Below are positions 56,277 to 64,000 of a DNA stretch of 64,000 bases, in pieces. Position 1 is the first letter of the stretch; every line of letters starts with the position of its first letter. This DNA comes from Diphasiastrum complanatum. Its lineage: Eukaryota; Streptophyta; Lycopodiopsida; Lycopodiales; Lycopodiaceae. Made by a program: the position numbers and the translations under genes. The stretch covers positions 61,749,472 through 61,813,471 of the forward strand of contig CM055100.1 in assembly GCA_029204225.1 (NCBI GenBank), read 5' to 3'. A model generated the notes under the pieces. The model worked only from the letters and a program-made list of their open reading frames with translations, searched no databases and was not told where the DNA came from.

Positions 56277-56999
56277 TTACCTTCGTTTGTGTATCTTCCT
56301 TTGTCTGGGCCTCTTGTATCCAATGGCGGATTCTCTAATATTGTCGTCCCTCTTCCTTGGCGTTAGGATATAGTCCTTTCTTGAAAGTTGGTCTTCAACC
56401 ATTGATACTGATGGTGGTGGTGATGGTGCCACCCCCTTCCGTCCTTCTCCGCATCTATAGCAGCCGTAGATTCTTCCACCTTGGCACTGAGGTTGGGTAG
56501 CGTATGTAGCAAAGTACTCGTTGATAGTTGGATCAACGTATGGCTCATCAGGCCTGTACCACTGATGTTGCTCAGTTTGGGGTGGAATGTCATGTTCCGC
56601 TGCTGTCATGTTCACTTGAGCCACTTGATTGTTAGCTGGCCCTGGTGGTGTTGGTAATGCCATGCGTTGTTGGTTCAGTGGTGTCACAATAGGTGCCCCT
56701 CGATGATAAGGATAAGAGGTCTAAAATTGAGCCCTCTTTTGTTGGATAATTTTGGGGTTAAATGGGTAGAACACAGTTTCGTGTGATGACACATTACACA
56801 GGTGACAATACCGATGTGTCAGCTTGAGATATTGCTTCAACACTGGACACTCATTTGTTGAACCCTCCAATTTTGATGGTTCCCACACTTTTTTAACTTT
56901 GGATAAAAAGAGAGGCAAGAATGGACCAATAGGATTCAGAGGCCAGGTCCTCCTCTCTACTAAAAAAAGAGACCAACTCAAGTTGCTCCTCATGTTCAT
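56277..56999 (-). pseudogene. Gypsy element J: Gag C-terminal pieces
   Basis: Two ORFs (56721-56999 and 56277-56687). The first holds H-R-Y-C-H-L-C-N-V-S-S-H-E-T-V-F, a zinc-knuckle-like run whose last Cys is Phe. The second is Gln/Pro/His-rich and ends in a basic stretch, with Y-G-C-Y-R-C-G-E-G. Likely the tail of a Tat/Athila-type Gag. Confidence 0.45.
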
Positions 57000-57380
57000 T
57001 TTCTCATTTCAATAAAGCAGATTGGTTCTCTTCAGAAATGGATTGATGAATGTCCTTGCTCTCTATCACTTTTTCTCCATCTCTCATGCTTTATTTGTGT
57101 TTTGCTAATTGTTGGATCTGATTGTTACTGGGATTGTATGTTATTATACTTTCTATGAGAGAGAAAGAGTAAGCTATCTTTGTTGTAGATGCGTAGTGTT
57201 AATGGACCGTAGTGTTAATGGATGTTAGAGTTAGATTTGTGTCTTCCATTCATGCTGAAATCTGAACTATACTATCGCTCTCATGGGAACGAACCTACGC
57301 GTGACAACTAATTTTGTCTCTTTGATGCTAGATTGACTAGATCTTGGTTTGAGGTTAGGCAAGGAAAGAAACTCACTACA
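57000..57380 (+). repeat. Probable 5' LTR end of gypsy element K
   Basis: Placed only because an Asp-tRNA primer site follows at 57385. The LTR would end at ...CTCACTACA (57380). Its left end is unknown. Confidence 0.4.
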
Positions 57381-57384
57381 ATTT

Positions 57385-57402
57385 TGGCACCGTTGCCGGG
57401 GA
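57385..57402 (+). other. Primer-binding site of gypsy element K (Asp tRNA)
   Basis: TGGCACCGTTGCCGGGGA, one mismatch to the plant Asp tRNA complement and identical to the site in element G over these 18 bases. Confidence 0.88.
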
Positions 57403-58614
57403 GCTACGCCAATTTTTCAGTTTGCAGCATGTTTGTTGGATGGTTAGCTTGCATTAGGCATCTTGTCGTGGCATGAATAGTGTTAGATCTGCATTTTAGG
57501 GTTAGTTGGGATTGATTTAGCTTAATTTGAGTGGATTTGCTTGTTTGAAATCTAATTTGGTTGTAAATAGAAAAAGCTATTTAGATCACCAATCTTAAAA
57601 TCCATTTGATCTGAGATATCAGAGAAAACAACAAAAATCGATCAAATCTATCAGATTTTGGTCAAAAAGAGGTAAAAAACGTCATCAGAGCTTATAACAT
57701 TTTACCCTCTTTTAGGAAACCTTCGTCGAGTTGCAGACACCTTCAGTTTTGCTCACAAAACCTTCAGTTTGAAGGGAAAAGATTAATTTCCAACAGATTT
57801 TCAGAAACATAAAAAAAACCATCAAAAAACATCAAAAAATGATCAAAACCCTAAAAATACAGAAAAAGAACCTTCGCCCGATTCACTATGCATAGGTGTG
57901 ATTTAGATCTATCTACTGTCAGGTCGACAAAATATAATATCAAAAATAAAAAGGTTTTCAGAAGATCAGTTGTCATATTGCCATATTTTTGTCAAAAAAA
58001 TCATTTTCTTTGCAAAAATGCAAGTATTACTCTTGATCTTTCGCCAAAACCTTTGCCGAATTTTCAAAACATTCTATTTATAATAAAATACTATTTCTGA
58101 GCTCAACGAAGATTCTTCTTGACCAGATCACAAAAAATCTTGATTTTTACCCTCGCCAAACTATAGAAACTATATTTTCTTGTGTTAGAAATCTTCGTCC
58201 GTTATTTCATAGTTTGATCTATGTCAGATCTTCCATCTGAGAGGTTGGCGAAGGTTATTTCCCAAGAAACTGTCAGAAAAGTTGATCAGAATTTTTTTTT
58301 TTCAAAAATAGCATTGTTTAACCTTCGCCGAGCCAATCTTCGCCTAGGGAACCTTCGCCAGTCCTATTTTTAGTTTCTGATTTTCCAAATCAAGTATCTG
58401 TCAAAATTTGGGTCAAATTTGATATATTCTGTTTTGGATTATGAGAATTTATCATTTTTGAGAGGTATCGGTTGATTGAATTTTAATTTTTTTTTCATGA
58501 TATAGCAATCAAATTTTTGAAAAGTGAAATAGATCTAGCAAATCTGATCTGAGACAGTTTTGATTGAGAAATCTAGATCCAATCTCATTGTCTGCTTGAT
58601 TTGAATATGAGAAG
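57403..58614 (+). other. Leader of gypsy element K with AACCTTCG-type words
   Basis: Non-coding, AT-rich. The word ACCTTCG(C/T)C or its reverse CGAAGGTT occurs repeatedly (about 57719, 57870, 58190, 58245, 58320, 58347). The same word recurs in 60240-60600. Confidence 0.6.
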
Positions 58615-58858
58615 ATGGCTGCCCTTGTAGTTGCCCCTGGAGGTGCTCCACAAGAAGTCAATTTAATTATTGTTAGTAGAGCACCCCGTTTGGATCTACC
58701 CAAATATAATGGATTAACAGATCCAGTTAGATTTCTTCAGATCTATGCTGAATCCTGTGAATTCTATGGCGAGATTTATCCCCAAGATAAATTTAAGCTG
58801 TTTCCTATGGCCTTAACAGGTGCAACACAATATTGGTACTATAACCAAAGTTTGCTTT
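58615..58858 (+). pseudogene. Gypsy element K: Gag N-terminus
   Basis: Starts M-A-A-L-V-V-A-P-G-G-A-P. Contains P-K-Y-N-G-L-T-D-P-V-R-F-L-Q and F-P-M-A-L-T-G-A-T-Q-Y-W-Y, the signature of the gypsy Gag domain (Y-x-G-x-x-D-P and L-x-G-x-A-x-x-W). It is cut after about 80 residues and joined to reverse transcriptase. Confidence 0.85.
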
Positions 58859-59310
58859 TATAGAGTATTTGCAGATATTTATTTAAATGATCTTGGAGTC
58901 CATAGTTCAGATACAGACCATCTGGATCATTTGGAAAAAGTGTTTGAACGATGTCATAAATATCATATTTTCTTAAATCCAGAAAAATGCCAAATATGGG
59001 TTACTGACAGAGTTGTTCTTGGCCATTTGATTTCGAGACATGGAATTGTAACAGACTATTCCAAAGAAAACCCTGCACCAGGAACAATTAGAGAAATGTA
59101 CATATTTATGGGCCATGCGAATTACTATCGACAATTTATCATATTCTTTGCGGATCTAGCACGACATATATACAAGTTGACTATTGTACCGATTTGGACA
59201 ACTGAGGCCTTGGAAGCATTTGAAAAGTTGAAGTAAGCCTTAGCTTCTGCACCAATATTAAGAACTCCAAATTGGACAATCGAGTTTCATGTGCATATTG
59301 ATGTTGTTTC
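58859..59310 (+). pseudogene. Gypsy element K: reverse transcriptase C-terminal half and RNase H start
   Basis: Reads I-Y-L-N-D-L-G-V-H-S (catalytic Y-L-D-D with Asp to Asn), L-N-P-E-K-C-Q-I-W-V, M-G-H-A-N-Y-Y-R-Q-F and, after a stop at about 59234, A-P-I-L-R-T-P-N-W. Gag is joined directly to it at about 58858, so the end of Gag, the protease and half of RT were lost in one deletion. RNase H ends at I-D-V, about 59303. Confidence 0.88.
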
Positions 59311-60088
59311 AAGATCTCCAGCACCTGGTTGATTTGTATCAGCTTTTGGCTGATTAAAGTATTCTTGGAGCCGATATCTGAAATTCGCTTCTCCATAGAT
59401 GTTTTTTTCCCTCTATCATATTTTGAATCATCCACCCTAGGTTTGTATGAATTCTTAGGATTTCACTAGAATCAAGAGATACTGACGGCATGGTTCTTTG
59501 TGCAGCAGGAGGTACAAATACTGTAGGTGGCGTTGATTTGTCTTGAAGGTTCGCCTATGGATCTTCCTCTTCAAATTTGTCTTCACCCTCGAATCCATAT
59601 GGGACTTGCCCGTCGAATGTCTTTGGAGATCTAATCTAAGACTAGATTTTGATGGTGTCTGGTGCTTGGAACGCCGGTGTTTGATCTTGGACTTGATCTG
59701 ACTGAGTTGCAGCATCCAAGTTCTGAAAAATATCTTGGAGCTGATCGAATCCCATTTCATGGGAGCTGGAATTAAAGGGCCTGGGGCTGAGAGGCATAAC
59801 AAATTGTTCTTCGGTCTCTAAAAGATTGGAATCATCAAACAATTCCAAGAAATGTTGTGTGGATGGGGACATTGTAGATGTGTGTGAGGATGAGATGGCA
59901 TGGGCTGTTATAATTGGAATTGAGAATTTGATTGTCATAGAAAGCCCTTGTGAGGAATCAATGGCGAGGGTGGTTTGCAGAGGATGATGATAGGTAGGAA
60001 GTGGTAAAAACAAAGAGTAGAAGGCTTGAAAGTGTGTTAGAAAGTTGTGTGAAAGTATGTAGGAAGTTTGGTCGCGAAAAAAATTCAC
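59311..60088 (-). pseudogene. Unrecognised minus-strand ORFs, gypsy-associated
   Basis: ORFs 59642-60088 and 59311-59435 (with a frame change between) give a Ser/Thr/Pro-rich start, then L-L-E-T-E-E-Q-F-V-M, a Gln/Asp-rich stretch, then a helical end (T-L-I-S-Q-K-L-I-Q-I-N-Q-V-L-E-I-L). This is in the orientation of the gypsy pol at 60817-62392 and could be an additional 3' ORF or the Gag start of another copy. Not recognised. Confidence 0.35.
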
Positions 60089-60816
60089 AAGAGCTTTGCT
60101 AGCACAAGTGAGAAATGAATTCGAAATTAGCCTTTTTATAGGCTAATTTGGAGTGTGTATTAGACAAAGTACTAGTTTGGCTTATCATTTCTGAAAAAAA
60201 ATTTGCAGGTATGCTCAATATTGTGAAAATAGCTTCCTGAATTCTCGACGAAGGTTTCAGACCAATTGGGTAGCTCGGCTCAGCGAAGGTTCTCTAGATT
60301 CAACGAAAGTTCACCCTTTCTAGGTGCATCCTTCACCTAGGTACTATATTTAATGAAATTTTTCAGGATATCAACCTTCAGCCAACCTAATTTTGGTGTT
60401 CTAAATCCATCTGTCAGGTCGACGAAAGTTCATAATGAGTGCAACTTGCTCGACGAAGGTTCCCAAAGTAACATAGTTATGAACTCTTGCCTAGCTGCAA
60501 AATAGGTGCTTTCTCTGCAAACCAACCTTCGCCCAACTCAATATAGTAGATATGAGCTGGATGTGTCAACTGGAAACTTGACGAAGGTTCATATGATTGT
60601 TTGAATAAAGATCTGACTAAAATAGTCATTTTTTAGTCATTTTTCATCAATAATTGAGTCTTGAAAATATTTTTTTTTCTTAATCTGATGAATTTTCTGA
60701 CTTTTGCTCAGCATTTTCTTTTATCAATTGTCTTTTCCAAAAAAAAAATTATAAAAATAGCTATTCAAAATAGCAAAATTTTAAAACAAATAAAGTAAAA
60801 ATAATCATATCTTTGA
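60089..60816 (-). other. Non-coding stretch with CGAAGGTT words
   Basis: The words CGAAGGTT/AACCTTCG recur at about 60246, 60284, 60304, 60424, 60456, 60524 and 60577, in both orientations. No gene. Poly-A/T runs near 60740. Confidence 0.5.
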
Positions 60817-62170
60817 TTAAGCTGGGGGATCAGGCTGCCAAAACTTGCGCAATCGGCTGCCATTCACACAAGTGTCAAATCGTTTACCATCCAGGTGTTC
60901 CAAGACCATTGCTCCATAAGATAATATCTCTTTCACTTTATATGGTCCTTCACCTGTAAATTTCAACTTTTCCTTGATCAATTTCGTTTTATACATTAAG
61001 TCAAGATCTCCTTTTTTCAGGTCCTTATGTAATCGATGATTATGCCATGCCTTGCGACGAGCTTTTTTCGCTGCTAATGCATAAACTGCCATCAATCTGG
61101 TTTCACATAACCTATGCAAAGCCTCATGATGAAGTTGTAATGATTTAGCATCATCCAAGTATTCCGTTGCTGCTATGCGTAGTGATGGAACTAAAATATA
61201 TATGGGCATAACTGCATCCTGGCCATACACAAGTTGAAATGGCGTCTGATTTGTACGCACTATATAAGCTACTATGAATGCCCATAATGTTGTATGTAGT
61301 TTATGTTCTCATTCAAAATGACTAGCTTCCATTGTCGTTGTCATAATATTGCAAAGAATCTTATTGGAAAATTATGCTTGTCCATTACCCCTCGGATAAT
61401 ATGGAGTACAAAATCGATGAATAACAAAAAAAATCCTCCAAAAGACACTTTATCGTTTCATAGACAAAATGCGTTCTCCTATCACTGACAATCTCAAAAG
61501 GACAACTAAATCAAACAATGATATTTTCATACAAAAATTTTGTAGTAGATTTCACATCAGCTACATGAACTGCTCGTGCTTCAACTCATTTGGTCATATA
61601 ATCTATCGCTGCAATAATGTATCTAGCTTGAGTACCTCTTGTTGCAGGATGTATAGGACCAACGTAATCAAGTCTCCATTTTTCAAATGGTACTTGTGTT
61701 TGGACTGGATGTAATGGTTCATAATGTTGTTTCGTAGGACAACGTGCACGTTGACAAACATCACGAGACCAAATATACTTCTCTGTATCTTTATGAAGTG
61801 TAGGCCATCAACATCCTAATTGCAAAATTTTTTGAAGCAATAATATCAGATTGAAAAATGTCCTCCTCCCATTCCATCATGAGAAAACATGATTAGATCA
61901 AGCACTTCATGTGGCAAAACACATCTTCTCATAATATCATCAGCTGCATAGCGATACAATTGACTACTAGCAATTAATTGATAAGATTGTGCCATTAAAA
62001 TCAATTGCCTCTGTTGAACTTTGGACAGAGATTCACTTGGCTGACCCAACATCGGATATTCAACAATATCTTTTGCCCACTCGGGTACTGCTTCAACATA
62101 GAAGCAACATCTGCAATTCATCATCCACTTCAGTACTAACTGGCACTATGTGTATCCTTGAAACATTATC
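60817..62170 (-). pseudogene. Gypsy element L: integrase
   Basis: Minus order. Finger (H-D-G-M-G-G-G-H-F-S at about 61850, then D-V-C-Q-R-A-R). Core (L-D-Y-V-G-P-I-H-P-A, I-A-A-I-D-Y-M-T-K-stop-V-E-A-R, I-V-S-D-R-R-T-H-F). C-terminal part with T-P-F-Q-L-V-Y-G-Q-D-A-V-M-P and a clean end at 60817 (W-Q-P-D-P-P-A). The first Cys of the finger is Arg. Stops and frame changes between 61300 and 61850. It is a relative of element F but not a copy. Confidence 0.88.
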
Positions 62171-62392
62171 CGCAAGATAATGGTGTTTACCTTTGCGGAC
62201 TATGACTCAGAAGTCAAATTCAGTCAATAATAATAACCATCTTGCAATGCATCTTGTATTGATGTCTTGTTTACTAAGTATAGCAAAGGCTGATGATCAG
62301 TATAAAAAGCAAAATGCATAGCCATTAAATAATGTTGAAACTTTTTTTTTACTAAAAACACCATAGCTAATGATTCTCGTTCTGTAGTTGGT
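62171..62392 (-). pseudogene. Gypsy element L: RNase H fragment
   Basis: Reads P-T-T-E-R-E-S-L-A-M-V-F, then F-Y-T-D-H-Q-P-L-L-Y-L, the RNase H blocks that follow gypsy reverse transcriptase, then A-L-Q-D-G frame-shifted. Cut at about 62392 by the next element. Confidence 0.85.
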
Positions 62393-63145
62393 TAATGCAC
62401 GATGGTAGTGGAAGCAATCAGACAAGTCAATCAGATAGTCAGACAGAACGTAGAAAAGCATTGCAATAATGACAAGAACCTAAACACAGAACCAGGTTTA
62501 ATCAGATCAAGTATAATGAAATATACATGCCAAATAATGCAGGTGAGCACAAGACAATAGCGGATATGACCGCGTGCTTCACAAAACTCATCACAATCTG
62601 TGAAAGTTATGAACTTACTATTGACTATTCGTCTGAAGAAAAGAATCGATGCATGAAGGCACCTATTATGTCTGCCTCAGTCATTCATCGTAATTGGATG
62701 GATTCACTGAATACAGAATTTACATTTGTGCAGATGAAAAGTACAAGAGAGGTCGTGAAGTGGTTGCGTCATCTGTAGGAGATCGTGGGTGGTTGTTGTC
62801 GTTGTCAAATCTGTTTGCACAGTACATAGAATGAGCGTGATGAGGCGGTGACATCGGGCTTTGTCAAAATGCCGTTTAAAAAAATGCGAAAAATGAGACA
62901 CCCTTCGGCCTTCGGCCTTCCTTATAAAGTACTTAGGTGAAAATGGGACTTTGTTGCAGCCTTCGTCTTTTTCGCCTGTTCAAGCTTACTTGTATTTATG
63001 CAGACTGTCACATTGTCAGCTTTTTCACCTATTCAACTTTACTTGTATTTATGCATACTGTGCGACAACATGAGTAAAACTGCAGCAACATGAATGGATG
63101 CAGATTAACATAGGATTTAGGAGAATAGAGGAGATAAATCCAACA
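62393..63145 (-). repeat. 3' LTR of copia element M (outer end estimated)
   Basis: The minus strand starts TGTTGGATTTATCTCC at 63145, directly after a polypurine tract. A TATA-like CTTTATAAGG lies on the minus strand at about 62926-62936. A 62-base block with 'acttgtatttatgca' is doubled at about 62985-63065. The far end is taken as the break in gypsy L, without proof. A short plus ORF at 62527-62778 is not supported. Confidence 0.65.
62926..62936 (-). promoter_or_regulatory. TATA box in LTR of element M
   Basis: The minus strand reads CTTTATAAGGA, about 210 bases from the LTR start. Confidence 0.5.
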
Positions 63146-63170
63146 CCCCCCCCCCCCCTCCCCCCCCCCC
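63146..63170 (-). repeat. Expanded polypurine tract of element M (G tract)
   Basis: On the minus strand: TTAA, G(11), A, G(13), then the LTR. A normal copia polypurine tract is much shorter, so the G run has grown by slippage; an assembly artefact is possible. Confidence 0.7.
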
Positions 63171-63400
63171 TTAATTTGAATTCGTGAATGCCTTTATCTT
63201 CATACTAATGAGTGTTGGACATCATGGATCGTGCAGCTTCCATCAGTGTTTGATTCTTTCGTTCAGCTTCTCCATTTTGTTGTGGAGTGTAGCTTGTTGT
63301 GAACTGATGGTGCACGTCGCATGAAGATAAGTAGTTCGTCATGTCATCTGACATGTACTCTCCTCCTAAATCAGATCGTAGGGTCTTGATCTTCTAACCA
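63171..63400 (-). pseudogene. Copia element M: integrase core joined to polyprotein tail
   Basis: Reads R-S-D-L-G-G-E-Y-M-S-D-D-M (second catalytic Asp), then S-Y-T-P-Q-Q-N-G-E-A-E-R-K-N-Q-T (Glu) and A-R-S-M-M-S-N-T-H. It then passes via a stop into G-I-H-E-F-K-L-R-G-G, the usual C-terminal end of copia polyproteins. Reverse transcriptase and RNase H are wholly deleted. Confidence 0.85.
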
Positions 63401-63654
63401 GTTTGAGTCTTAGCAAACTGTTCTCTGAAATAGTTGAATGCCTCATACTTGTTCTTAATGAACATAGTTCTGGTAAATCGGGAGTAGTTATCAATAACTT
63501 TGTGTGAACTTGAGTCTCCAAAGAGAATATACTTTGATCTTGCTGCTATGAGATTCGAGAATAGGTTATTACATGGAGGCATGTGTTGAGAAGCACCTGA
63601 GTCTAGATACCATTCACAGACATCTTTACCTGATTGATCTTGTACAATCAACAT
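63394..63654 (-). pseudogene. Copia element M: protease fused to integrase by deletion
   Basis: The 86-codon ORF reads W-Y-L-D-S-G-A-S-Q-H-M (intact protease motif) and G-D-S-S-S-H-K-V, then at once I-D-N-Y-S-R-F-T-R-T-M-F (integrase core). About 200 residues between them (gag-pre-integrase, first integrase Asp) are missing while the frame stays open. A TAG follows T-Q-T-G at the boundary with the next feature. Confidence 0.88.
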
Positions 63655-64000
63655 CTTTTCTTCTTCTTGAGAATTTCTACAAGAGTCGAAATCTCCTTAT
63701 TGGTGTTGTTGCATCTTCTTCCTCGCTTCATTGTGCTTGAGAATCTAACACCGTGATTGGATCTCTTGTAGTATCTACAAAAGAGTTTGGCTTGGCAGGT
63801 TGTTGTTGTCGTGGTTGTGTTGAATCTGTCTACTCGGCCTTTGTCTTCTTATCTTGGAATGCTGCTTATTAGAGTACAAGGCCATTCTTTTGTTACTCAT
63901 TGTATATAAGCTCTTTCTCCTTACTTCTTCCTACAATAGACTTGTTGTTAGCACAGGAGTATTGCTCAGAAGCAAGACTAGATTGTCATAGGAGGGTGGA
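63655..64000 (-). pseudogene. Copia element M: Gag C-terminal remnants
   Basis: Decayed minus-strand frames with C-R-Y-Y-K-R-S-N-H-G (a damaged zinc knuckle, second Cys now Tyr) and a basic/Gln-rich run before it. Continues beyond the window. Confidence 0.5.

Noticed and set aside
62527-62778. Plus ORF of 83 codons as a host gene
   Set aside because: It lies within the probable LTR of element M, on the opposite strand, and shows no family signature.

Overview
This is plant nuclear DNA. It is AT-rich, has no operon structure, and is dominated by LTR retrotransposons of the Ty1/copia and Ty3/gypsy types, many nested inside one another. The copia primer sites match plant initiator-Met tRNA and the gypsy ones match plant Asp tRNA. 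There are GT-AG introns and long GA/TG/TA microsatellites. The species cannot be read from the sequence.

Layout. (1) 64-11100: an old, heavily broken copia element (A). A younger minus-strand copia element (B, 3924-9985) sits inside its reverse transcriptase, flanked by a perfect 5-bp duplication GCTAC; taking B out restores A's reading frame. (2) 11101-12264: unrecognised ORFs. (3) 12265-16927: no supported gene. (4) 16928-24464, minus strand: the one convincing host gene, seven phase-0 coding exons from the start codon through 227 codons of a HEAT-repeat protein that looks like a protein phosphatase 4 regulatory subunit 1-type protein. Its 5.9-kb fifth intron holds gypsy, LINE-like and copia debris. 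Its 3' end was not found. (5) 26254-34570: a copia tail, then a gypsy 3' end whose LTR is split by a copia element (E, 29043-34352, duplication ATTGG); E itself carries an inverted gypsy 3' end. (6) 34740-37476: gypsy pol remnants. (7) 37477-43347: a structurally complete LTR element (G, duplication GAGTT) that encodes only Gag-like protein and has no pol; its leader holds a roughly 152-bp tandem array. (8) 43561-48090: a broken, unrecognised coding region with a 24-bp minisatellite, ending in an LTR-like sequence. (9) 48865-49565: two tandem copies of an ABCG-transporter fragment. (10) 49740-51180: a higher-order minisatellite and a G tract. (11) 51523-51938: a 104-bp inverted repeat around TG/TA microsatellites. 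(12) 52600-64000: remnants of at least three gypsy and two copia elements, several with internal deletions that fuse distant domains.

None of the transposon pol genes is intact. The observations I rate highest are the host gene with its TE-filled intron and partial exon duplication, the gag-only element G, the coherent unknown coding region at 44146-46920, and the duplicated ABCG fragment. I found no CRISPR array, rRNA or canonical tRNA gene, and no clearly new biological system.
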